Shown here: in pieces, positions 36,475-47,437 of the stretch
Layout of the letters: each line of letters starts with the position of its first letter
Position numbering within the stretch: the first letter of the stretch is position 1
Assembly (NCBI GenBank): GCA_963277665.1
Contig: OY728121.1
Coordinates: forward strand, 961,036,097 to 961,100,096
Direction of reading: 5' to 3'
Source of the DNA: Viscum album
Lineage: Eukaryota > Streptophyta > Magnoliopsida > Santalales > Viscaceae
DNA length: 64,000 nt
Program-made: the position numbers and the translations under genes
The notes under the pieces: model-generated
The model's database searches: none
Told to the model about the DNA's origin: nothing
Seen by the model: only the letters and a program-made list of their open reading frames with translations

Positions 36475-38060
36475 TTTAAATATGAAAATTTCACATATTT
36501 TATAATGTAATCCAATTTTTATAAACCCACCATAGTTTTTTATTAGAAATTGTCACATTTTTAGGTTTTAGTTGTATTTTGAGCTTAATTGCAAAAATGG
36601 CCTAATTTTGGAATTTAGTTTTTTTTTATTTTTATTTAGTATTTTTCCAATAAATTTTTTTCCCATGAACTAAATTGTAATTTTCATTTTTTATATAATT
36701 TTTTACTTCTTTTTATTCATTTTACTCTACTAAACCCAATACTCAATCAATCATTTATAGGTCTAAAATTTTCTCATAATCTGGACCACAAAATCTATAC
36801 ACATATCTGAACACATATTTGATAGAATTAAATATATAATTGGGGTGGTATAATAATGATAAAATTTTAAAATTATATATATAAGGAAGTACTGAAGAAT
36901 ATTCATGAATGATTACAGAGGTGAATCTATTGTTTTCAATGTCATAATTTCATGGGAAATTGATGCTTTGGAATTTGAGGAGTCACCTCGACAAAATTAA
37001 TTTCATGTAGTAAATATACCATATCATATTCTTACATTAGTCAATAAAGTTTATGTTTTTAGTGTGAACAAGTGATACTAAGGGTAATATATTTAAAATA
37101 GAAAACTACTTCAATTTATTCCTTTATTCATTGAATCCTGTCCAAATTGTCAGATGTCATATTATGGAGTGAAAAATTCCCACTTTTTCCCCTATAAATA
37201 TGTGTCTCACCTCCCTTTAAAAAGGATATCCATTTTATGGGGTATATGGTTGAGTTTTTATCATGAAATAGTTCTAAATATTTTTAGTCTATATTATTTT
37301 ATATGCCTTCATCAAATCTCATTCTTTTATTTCTATCATTTTATGTGTTCTCCCATTGTATTTACCTTATCAAATAAAATAAAAATGGATAATAGACCTC
37401 ATAATTTGTTTGAGTGAGGCAATAGTGGATTTATTGAGTTTTTGTGATTTAATTTCAAATCTATTTAATAAATTATTTTAATTTTTTAGATGTTTAAATA
37501 TATTACAGTGAGTGTTCTCCCATTTTTCACTACCACTGAGTTGTTCTTGTCATTTATCATCCATCCCTTCACTATCTAAGTCATCCATATGACGGAATAT
37601 GACATTCCTAGTGATGTTCAAAGAATATTCCTCCTTCCCTAAATAAGGAATTCAATTTTACCCTATATAGAGTACTTGGTTTGGGTGATCAAAATTCAAA
37701 TAAGAAGGTCTGGTGTGATAGGACATGATCACCTCATTGAGATGAATGTTTAGAACCATTCAGAATAATGATATAAACCATTGTAACCTCTGAAGAACAT
37801 TTTCCTTCATTCATTCAATCAAACATAATTTTTTTAATTGAATTAGTATATATAATATTTAAATTTTATTCATATTTTCTAAGCCCCCCATTTATATTAG
37901 TTTTATAGTTTTATATTAGATAAATTATAATATATAAAATGGTATGATAGTTCATGTGAGAGGCCTAATTTTGATCGACCCTATATTGTACCACTATGGT
38001 ACAATGTTAGGATAATACCAATTTTATATAATATTTTTACATAAAAAACCAATATCATCA
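36475..38060 (+). repeat. Element F 5' LTR (about 1.59 kb)
   Basis: It is colinear with 53228-54814 in several blocks. The left border is accurate to perhaps 15 bp. The right border (ATCATCA) is fixed by the primer site that follows. A 9-bp perfect inverted repeat lies at 37985-38005. Confidence 0.7.
37193..37200 (+). promoter_or_regulatory. TATA box of element F 5' LTR
   Basis: TATAAATA in 'cccctataaatatgtgtctc', with the same octamer at 53938-53945 in the 3' LTR and the same GTGT-x-TCAC sequence following in both. Confidence 0.65.
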
Positions 38061-38063
38061 ATT

Positions 38064-38080
38064 TGGAGCCATTTCCAAGG
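38064..38080 (+). other. Primer binding site of element F (tRNA-Asp type)
   Basis: TGGAGCCATTTCCAAGG matches the plant tRNA-Asp complement TGGCGCCGTTGCCGGGG at 12 of 17 positions. Four of the five differences fit C-to-T/G-to-A-type or adjacent decay. The following 'aggctaaggg' is also usual after this primer site. Confidence 0.7.
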
Positions 38081-38320
38081 AGGCTAAGGGCTTATGTACA
38101 CTAGTTTTCATAAATAACCAAAAAATGAATTATTTAAAAAAACATTGAATATAATTATTTCTTTAGGTCATGGATTAAATCAGTCATTTTTAATATGCAT
38201 GGATCGGTACTAATATTTCCACATGGGAGGAATCTTTAATGATTCAAATTCTTGAAAATACATTAACAAAATTCCTTGGTAATTTAAAATAATTTGATGA
38301 GTACTCAAAAAAGATACAAT

Positions 38321-38920
38321 ATGGCAGCGTCACAGTCCGCCGAAGATAAATAATTTAAAGTTATATAGATGGAATGGAAATATATAAAATATATGGATAA
38401 TGAAATGTTTGTTCCCCATAAATTTAAATTCTAAATTTATGAGTTTGAATTGAAATTTGATGATCCACTTTCTACTCTAACAAATGAATACTCAACTGCA
38501 CTAGTTGAAGAAAAATTTTATGCATAATGGTCTGAGGGAGATAAAATTTCAAAGAATTATTTTTATTCATACATCATTGATATTAAATTTAAAAATAATC
38601 TTCTTTTTTATGATTTTGTAGAATAATTAGCACTTCTGCATGCTCTAGATGAAGAGGATAAAGAAGATACTTGTGTTGAGGAGAAAATTGAGCATTTATT
38701 TGAGTTATACACTTGTGCATATGAGGATGATAATATAAAATAAAAAATAACATTGGAATAATTTGATGAAACTAAACTATAATATAGACACATCATATTT
38801 TACAAACTTCAACACCATGATACACCAATCCACTAGCTAAGCTAAACCGGGAGTACCCTAATTTTTCCCTCCCCATAGGAACCTCAAATATTCCTATTTA
38901 TCTATTTTTGGGATTGGGGA
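38321..38920 (+). pseudogene. Element F unknown protein, about 190 codons, decayed
   Basis: An ATG at 38321 (M-A-A-S-Q-S-A-E-D-K) opens a frame that can be followed for about 190 codons without any frameshift. About a dozen in-frame stops interrupt it, several in contexts where CAA/CAG to TAA/TAG fits. The middle is acidic ('HALDEEDKEDTCVEEKIEHL') and the end is enriched in His, Pro and Ser. I recognise no domain: no CCHC, protease or polymerase motif. Its place after a tRNA-Asp primer site suggests a gag-like or accessory protein of a dependent Athila/Tat-type element. A captured host fragment is the alternative. Confidence 0.5.
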
Positions 38921-40383
38921 TATGTTTATTTTATTTGGGGTTTATCACTCCTAGAATAAACTTATAGATTTTATTTAAATAAAATTCAGTTTTCTATAAT
39001 AATGAAACCCTATGAACTTTTGGATTGGGGTTTAACCACTGCAAGTGATTGACTAGGGGCTGTAAAAACCTATCACCCACATGGATTTCCAAACAATGCT
39101 GTATCATCTATTCTTTTCCTCTTTTATTTATTTATTTTTCTTATTACTTGATTTATTTTATGATTTAAAGGGTCAGTGGTCGTATCTAAAAGAATAAGTC
39201 ATTTATGAAAATGGAAAATAATGGCAGGTGGGATATTTCAATATCTTTTGTTTTTGTATCCCTTATATTTAATTTTTTGTTGAAATGAAACGAGGGTACT
39301 AAATTATATGTATGGGGGAGTGTCAAACTTATAGTTTTTTTTTGTGATTTTAATTTTTCCCCACTTTTTAGGATTATTGAGCTTCAATGGATATTCTTAT
39401 AATTTTTCGCACATAAATGTATTTTGATAAAATTGAAATGAATGTTGAAATAATGGTTTTTGAACAATTTTTTGTGTGAATTGTTTTCCATGAATTGGAT
39501 TTTAAAACATTTTTATGTGTTTCGAAAATTTATGAAATATATGCCCATTAAACAATGAATAAACACACTTTTCCATCGATATAAGGTATTATAATCCACA
39601 TTGGAATGTTATTTAAAATACCCACTACTTTTTGAGTGAAACGTGGACTTTGTTTGAGAACCGAAACATATGATTTTTATCTTTCAATCCTTTAGACATC
39701 ATGATATGTTTTTGAATTCATTGAGAAATTTCTTTTGATAGCCATGTTTCAATTGAGACCCAACCTTAAATAAATTATTTATTAGACCTTATATTCCATG
39801 AATTGAACTATAATTTTAGGCCACAATACAAGATGATTTTATCTTACCAACCCACACCATTGGTATTTTTTAGGGGATATTTCTAGTTTGAGTGTGAGTG
39901 AAGGGACTTTTGTTTGTATTATTTTGTATGTGTTTAATTTTTGGATGGTGTGATATGTGTATCCATATTTTTGGTAGTGGGTAATTTGGTAATTGAGAGT
40001 GACTCATAATTTAATTTTTCCTTATTTTTTTATATGGTTCTCCTTCAAAAAAATGAAAATAAAAAATAAAAAAAAAGGAAAAGAAAAAAAAATTAATATG
40101 AGCATGAATTTCCAATTATAATTTATGTTTATAATCTTGTACATTTAAAAAATAAAGTTCATGAATAATCATTATTTTATTATATTTAATTTTCAGATCA
40201 TCCTCTCTGAAAAAAATAAAAAATAAAAAAATAAAGGAGTGACTTTACGGAGAATAAAATAAAGAAAAAAAGAAAAAAAGTGGAGGTATCATTCATTCTA
40301 ATCATTGATTGACCCATGTAAAAAGTCCTAAAAAGGGTGTAATTTTGTGTTTATTATTCTATAAGGGGTATTTGGTAAATTTA
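38921..40383 (+). other. Element F internal non-coding region
   Basis: No coherent frame is visible. It holds a 'gggggagtg' string at about 39315 that resembles the tract before the 3' LTR (53221-53229), and A-rich runs at 40030-40100 and 40205-40280. Element G begins at 40384. Confidence 0.45.
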
Positions 40384-42117
40384 TATAATACCCTGAGATT
40401 TTTTATAATATTTTCCTTCAATTAATGTAACGATTTTTATATTTTTCATTTCGCGCAACACTGAATATTGTTTTTTATATTAACGAAATATGTTTATCTT
40501 GTGTTATATGAAACACCAAGATAATCATGAACTAAAAAAACACCAATATTCTCTTTCGATACACAAAACCTATTTTTGACTGGAATTCAATACAATACCA
40601 TGTCACTTTGATAGCTTATGTTACACGTTAGTCCATGTTTTTGCTGAACTATAATATATTATTAATATGATAATTAAAATATTTTTGTAAATACCATATA
40701 TATATTGGAATTTAAGTTACAAAAAAGAATAAATAAATTGTTAATGTATTATTTACACTTGTATATAAAATTAATCCTTTGGTTATCAATTACAATATGT
40801 GAATGTGAGAACTATTTGAAAATAAATAAATTACTCTTCTAGGAAAACAATATGTCTATGTACAAAAAAAAATTATCTAAATATATTAAAAAAAAGTTCC
40901 GATTAATTTTTTAAATAAAATTTACATATTATATATTCAAGTATTATTTTTTATACTCACATTATATATTTTATTTATATAATTTAAGAATAAACCCAAT
41001 TATTTAAATAAAAATATTTATTCTTCTATAAACAAATTTTCCTACCAATTAATAGAGAACCAATTTTAAATAAATTTTTGAGAACATTCACAAATTTATA
41101 TGTCAAGATAAACTTAATTTTTGAAATAGGGACATACAAATCATCTTAAGGTGATGTTTTGGTATTTTTCTTTAAGGTTTAATTATTTGATAAATAGTAA
41201 AAATATACTGAATTTTAATTCAAAATTTCTTTTTTATCAAATTTATTTAGAGTGTTAAGTCATGTTTTTGATTTTTTTCAAAGTTATATTAGATATATTA
41301 TACATTAATTAAAAAAATCATCGTAATCAATTTCAATTTGAATTTGATATAAAAACATACCAAACTTTTTAACATGTCATAATAAAAACCCACTTTGATA
41401 TCCCGTACACAGGATAAAATTTAAATTAATTTATACCACTTCTGAGATTATAATTAAGAAAAATTGATAAAATATTTGTAATAATAATTAAAATTTCTAT
41501 TAGGGCCCAATTTGTTTTTTTAAAAATATCATTGAATGTGATTAAAACTAATTATGCATTTAAGAGAAATGCTTGCTTAACAAGGGATTAAACTGTAAAC
41601 TTAAGAGGAAAATGACCAAAAATCATGTCCAAAACAAATTGGATATGAAAATTTTGATCCTCTACTCCATTGGATAGAATTTGGTCCATAATTTATGCTA
41701 CTATTAGTGGTAAAAACCTGGGTGGAATTCCATTTTAAAAAATTTACAAGAATGCCACTCCACCTACACTACAAAAGGAGCTCACCCATACCAATTATTC
41801 ACACCTATCATGCCCTTTGTCTCAACTAAAATATACAAAAATAATCTCCCAAAATCCCTAAATTCATCATATATTCCTACCATTGGTTATAAATCCATCC
41901 AAGGATTCCCTTTGGTGATAACAAAAAGGGGTTACCCAAAGATGATGTAACATCTTTTCTCAAGCTCTTTTATTTTATTTTCATTATGCTCTCCCTAAAA
42001 TATTATTATTAAATTTTCAAATAATAAACATAGTATTATATATATACTAAGTTATTTTTATTATATTATTTTAACAAACACTTACACAAACTTCCATCTA
42101 ATGGGAAATGAACATAC

Positions 42118-42730
42118 CATTTAGTGTATGGTAAAATAGTGTCTCACAAAATGATGTTTTTTGTTTTTTCCTTTACCACTTATCATGGAATTGAATTATA
42201 TTAGAAATTATTTTTCTATATGATATTTATGATATTTATATTTTATTAGTAATTATTTAATTTTTATATAACACATACTCTTACGCCTTCCATTTTATGT
42301 AAATACTTCAACATCATTTGTGGAAGTGTGGACTACCACCTCCTCAAAGTGATGGGATTTCTTTAAAAAATATATGGATCATATAAAGGGTGTGTTTAAC
42401 AAAATTATGTGGAATAAATGATATTTTTATGATAATATTTATATAATTACCTATCTATAAAAATTATATATCATTTTCTATATTACCCTTTTCACACAAT
42501 AAAAAGGTGATAATGTCATTTGTTGATGTGCAGACTACTACCTCCTCGACACAATGAGAATCCTTTTACATGGAAATAATTACATATATAAATATATATG
42601 AATAAATAACATGTTATTTATGAAATAATTATAATTATTTTAAGTTATCATGATTCTTACATTCTTTATAAAATGATCATTGAAAATGGGAACGTTACTC
42701 ATGCGTACTTACGGCCTACCATCTCCATGA
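42118..42730 (+). repeat. Array of four GACTACC-type motifs in element G 5' LTR
   Basis: Blocks at about 42118-42155, 42308-42355 ('gtgtggactaccacctcctc'), 42512-42555 ('gtgcagactactacctcctc') and 42688-42730 ('catgcgtacttacggccta') are spaced about 190, 210 and 170 bp. The 3' LTR repeats all four at 49190-49230, 49375-49430, 49585-49632 and 49757-49805. Confidence 0.65.
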
Positions 42731-43899
42731 TTATAACATTGGTAGATTTTCCATAACCATATTCCATGAATGTTTTTAAAATTATATTTGATGTATAAAT
42801 ATTATAATTATGTACATATTATTATTCTATATATGTTTATATAATGACCACTTTGACCATAGTCGACCAAATAATGTCATTTTAACACATGAATCAAATT
42901 TGGCCAAAACACACGACTTAAACTTAATTGTTTATGTAGTTTTATAAAACATTATAATAAGTGAATAAAATTTAATAATAAACCAAAAAAATATATATAT
43001 AATTTATATAAATAACATATGTATATTATTTATAAACATAAGGACAAAATTGACATGTTAGACTCAAGGTAAGATGATTTTATCTCACCTTTATTACCAT
43101 GAGATACATGACTTATTCATCAATCGATTATTTTATTGGGTGTATATAATTCCCTATGAAATTTTATGTAATTAAGTTACTTTATTTATTGATATTAAAT
43201 GATATAACTGATGTTATTCTTCTATTGGATCTCTATTATGAAGTTACTTAAGGAGTAATTCTATTTCTAGTCTCACATTTATTTTGGAAAGACATATTCT
43301 TTATTCATCATTAATTCCTTTGTGTGGGGGTATATAATTACAAGGAATGTATTTTATGATTATTGAACATAAATTTATCTTAAATTAGGTACCCATTTTA
43401 TGATATCTCTTTAATGGAGTTTTACTTTTCAAAAGGTACCAAATCGGTAAGATAGTTTTTTTCTCAATTTTCCTACGTTGAGACACATGTTTTTTATGCA
43501 CCTATAATATTTTACAAGTAGTATGTACTAAAATTTTACATGTTATATAATTAATATACTTATATTCATGTTATTTTAAGCATCATGTTATTTAATTTTC
43601 TAACATGGTTATCATAATTCAATTTTACCAAGTGGTAAGAGTTTATTGAAACATTCTCATAGATAATCAAGATTGTTTTTTATTATTCTTTCATTGATTA
43701 ATTATTAGTATCTATCTCCCAAAAACATTCCAAAATTCTTTTCACTTATTTTTATTCTTGATATCTTCAAGTATTGGTATCATTATTCCACTATGTGGTA
43801 CATAATTTGATTAATTACGTGTTATTAAGAATGTATATATTTACCTCTCTCTTCGATTGGAAATATTTATTCTTTCAGAACAATGTTTTATAAATATGT

Positions 43900-44460
43900 T
43901 TTAAATAATTTTTATATGTTTTCAAAGTATTTTAAATGAAATCATTTCAAAAAAATTCAATATTTCTATTTAAGTTCTCAGAGTATTTTTAATTAAATTT
44001 CCTTCAAATCATTCTATTTATTTCATTATAATTTTTCAGACTATTTCTAATAAAAAAGTTTTAAAAAATATTTTCATGTTTTATTTATAATTTTTCATTG
44101 AAAATATGTTTCAAAAAGGTTTTCAAGATTCTTTTTTATGTTTTCAAGAAAAATAGTTTTTGAAATATTTTAAAGCTTTTTTTATATGTTTTCAAGGAAA
44201 ACTGATTTTAAAACATTTTCAATATTCTCTTATATGTTTTCATGGAAAAATGTTTTCAAAATGTTTTTGAGATTATTTTTTATGTTTTCAAGGAAAAAGG
44301 TTTTAAAAAGGTTTTAAAATATTAATTTATATGTTTTCAAAGTTACTTTCAAATAAAAAAAGTTTCAAAATTTTTAAAATCATCATTACTATTGTTTCAT
44401 AGAAAAATGTTTTCAAAATTATTTATGATTTAAAAATAATTTTACAAATAAGAAAGCATA
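43900..44460 (+). repeat. Degenerate ~55-60-bp tandem array in element G 5' LTR
   Basis: Eight to ten units follow the pattern 'atatgttttcaaggaaaa', then 'ggttttcaaaatgttttcaa'. The matching array is at about 50950-51500 in the 3' LTR. Element T lacks it, which explains part of the LTR length difference. Confidence 0.7.
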
Positions 44461-44944
44461 CTTTCCTAGAGAGACGTTTTTAAAAAATATTTCAAAGTTA
44501 CATTCCAACAAAGATGAAATATGTTAGTGTTACTCATTCATATTGGGTGAAATAATTAAAAGGTTCCATTATTTTTTAAATGAGTTATGATTTTATGTCA
44601 TGATGTTTATGAAACCCATCTCTCGTTCATGGGTTAAATGTTTTTAAGGCCCTTTTCTATCTCACTGGTTATATGGTTATAAACTGGCTTGTTTTCACAA
44701 GTTATTAATTAATGAAAGGATCATGAAACCTATACATTATCCATATGTTATTATATAATTACATGTTTATGATACCCATTTCATTTCATGGGATATGATA
44801 TGACTATTCTTGATATTGTGGAACACATATGTATGATTTCATTATAAGATGGGTGAGACCGATATCTCTCTCCAATGAATTGAGTAAAGATTTATATCTC
44901 ATGACATAATGATTTGAATCTTGTTGATGGGATTGAACCATTGA

Positions 44945-45055
44945 TATATATTGGGAAACATAATCCACTATGGGAATATGGGGAAACCAAATCAAATATG
45001 GGAAGATAGGGAAACCCAATACACTATGAGAAGACAGGGAAACCCTATCCCTGAT
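44945..45055 (+). repeat. ~28-bp tandem repeat in element G 5' LTR
   Basis: Four units of the type 'atatggggaaaccaaatca' plus 'aatatggga' follow each other. The 3' LTR shows four to five related units at about 52010-52140. Confidence 0.7.
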
Positions 45056-45655
45056 AAGGAATGTAATGTGACTGGGGTTGGTTTTGGGTAACGACCAATA
45101 GGTATATTCCCCTTGATATCTCTAAATATGTTCAAACAATGAGTCCTGACTTATAGGGAATGATATTACATGTATATGTGTATTCCATAATTCTAGGTCT
45201 GATTCCTTTATTTTGATTTCACAGATTATGCTCTTATTTCCGTTATGAATCATGTATTCTTAAATACTAATCATTATTCTGTGATTCATGTTTTTGACCT
45301 TTGATACGTAGGTTATGATCTTATAATTTTATGATCACATTCTCATACCCTTATGCTCATGTTTATTCTTACATATCTCCCATATTTACCCTTACTGATC
45401 ATCTAATATCACACCATTTATTTTTTACTTCCCTAGGTTATAAGGTTATATTTATTTTTTGATATGTCTAGGGGGGTTCCAATCTTGTAGAACCAAGTAG
45501 AAGAAAATTTATCTCACTAATTTACCATTATTTACGTTTGAATGTTTCAAAAGGGACAATAATAATACAATATTTTGGATTCTTTTGTGTAATGTATGAA
45601 GTATTCTACAAAAATGATGTAATTTATATATACATTAATCATAGGTCATTATAGT

Positions 45656-45668
45656 TGGTATCATAGTG
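45656..45668 (+). other. Primer binding site of element G
   Basis: TGGTATCATAGTG, two bases after the LTR end, is close to the initiator tRNA-Met complement TGGTATCAGAGC. Confidence 0.8.
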
Positions 45669-46734
45669 AAGTCTTAGTCATCAACAGGAAACTGTGATAA
45701 GAAATAATTTGGGAGATCACTAGGGTTATATCTAAGGATATGTATATGGATGTATCTGAGGGTAATTATAATGACGCGTCAATGTTTAGAAAAATATACA
45801 GTAATTTTGGTAAAGGATAGTGTGAGTGGTTTCCTAGAAATCCATATTAATCTGGATACTATGTGTACATATAGTTCTGGATCATATGTGCATAGGAGTA
45901 ATTACTATAACAAGGTGTGTTGGGCTTGACTCAAGTGTGACCTAGTACATTACAATTAGTCATAATACACACCTGGTTTAACAATCCTGGGAGATATTCT
46001 TTGGGAATTAAAAATATTTTTATGAACCATCATGAATCATTTAAATAGAATGTTACAATTAATAACTTATGATAAAAGTAAAGTGTCATATATTAGATAA
46101 TAATGTGTCATTATTTATAAATCTTGTAAGTAATTTTTCATGATTATGTGGTTTTATTCTATGATTAGTGTTTCTGATCCTATGAATTCCAGTTTTATTC
46201 AATAGTGAGAACATGAAAGAATTGGGTTAAAATTAAATTTTTCCAATGATGGAATTATTGGAATGATTATAATCAATTTTGTAAGTTGAAATATTAAGAA
46301 TAGAATCAGTAATGTCCATGTTTATTGGTTATACTACTGAAGATAAAGATACAACAAATCATATGTGAAAGGTATGGGATGTTTATCCAGTATTTTTTGG
46401 TATTTGTTCATCTAGTATTATTTACATTAAATGTATGTATAATTATTAGGTTGAGGTGGAAAACCATAATATATGATTCATATTTTATATTCTCAAAAAT
46501 GGGTATTAGGGGATAATATGGGAATCCTTAATATTGGTTTATGAATGAAGTAGGATGATTTATGTGTATATGTATATGATTTCAAGAATTATATTATATG
46601 AAGAAAGAGGTATATGATTTAAATTAAGGATTTGTTAAAAATATATTTAATAATGTTGATTTTCTGGAAAAGATACTTAATGGAAATGAAATAATTTGGT
46701 TAAGGTAAGGTAACCCCTAATATGTCCCTAATAT
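45669..46734 (+). other. Element G internal region without recognised gene
   Basis: A short coherent-looking stretch ('DMYMDVSEGNYNDASMFRKI') occurs at about 45736-45800, then stops accumulate in all frames. No retroviral domain is seen. Confidence 0.4.
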
Positions 46735-47010
46735 TGAGAAAATTGTGTTTATCTTATATAAAGAGATGATTGATATGGATAACTTAAATTGTGAAGTTTG
46801 TGATATTAATTTTTTATCTCACCACATGAGGATTTATAATATTGGAAAGCCTATTCAAACAACCTTATTTTTATGGCATGTGATGAAAGATTTGATTTCT
46901 TGTCATGGATCTCATGATCTCATAGTGTTTAACAAATAAAAAAAATTAACCTTCCTTTTTGGAGAAATATGTGAAGTGGAAATTGATTGAGGAACAATAA
47001 AGGGTGAGAT
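46735..47010 (+). pseudogene. Element G unknown reading frame with CxxC...HH pattern
   Basis: The frame is open from about 46735 to 46936 and continues past a stop to about 47010 with protein-like composition. It contains 'NLNCEVCDINFLSHHMRIYN', a Cys-x2-Cys-x6-His-His arrangement that could bind zinc but does not fit CCHC spacing. 'GKPIQTTLFLWHVMKDLISC' and an Ile/Glu-rich part follow. I recognise no family. Its place near the 3' end of a LARD internal region suggests a remnant of an accessory protein or of strongly diverged gag-pol. The reading could also be chance in AT-rich DNA, though the even amino-acid mix argues against that. Confidence 0.35.
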
Positions 47011-47423
47011 TGTTCTGAATAAAGTAAGTATATATCCCATGAAAATTATTCAACTATAGGGAAAGGATATTCAATACAAAAATGTTGTCCTAATACCTTC
47101 TTTTTTTATGAATCAAATGTCCCCTTAGATCATGGTTGATTTGTGGAATTGTGATTGTTAATTATTCCCCTAAACATATTCTCTTTGACTCTTCATATAA
47201 AAGGATGGTTATATTTCTATTCCATGTTTATTTTTTCACATTACGTATATGTTCTACTATATAGAAACATTATTATGAGTTACTTTATGTAACTGTTATG
47301 GTTCAAAAATTATTTTTTAAAGGATATTTTAGTATTCATTTTTATGATGTGTTTTTATACGAAAGGAACTGTAAAGTATTAAAACTTTAATAACCCATAT
47401 GAATTTCCTGGGGGAAATTCTTT

Positions 47424-47437
47424 TTATGGGGGTAGAA
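47424..47437 (+). other. Polypurine tract of element G
   Basis: 'tatgggggtagaa' stands directly before the TGTAACACC start of the 3' LTR. Confidence 0.7.

Larger units (their letters stand above)
43069..45436 (+). other. Putative LTR intron of element G (2368 bp)
   Basis: The donor is CAAG|GTAAGA at 43068/43069. 'CCCTTACTGATC' near 45388 resembles a branch site, and 'acttccctag|gtt' is the acceptor at 45436. The order and flanking sequences match the element T intron, but the interval is about three times longer, owing partly to tandem arrays. In the 3' LTR the acceptor has changed to 'ccatgg'. Confidence 0.45.
40384..45653 (+). repeat. Element G 5' LTR (about 5.27 kb)
   Basis: It starts TATAATACCCTGAG (the 3' copy has TGTAACACCATGAG) and ends GGTCATTATA right before the primer site. 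It contains four GACTACC-type motifs, a putative 2.37-kb intron and two tandem arrays. Confidence 0.78.
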
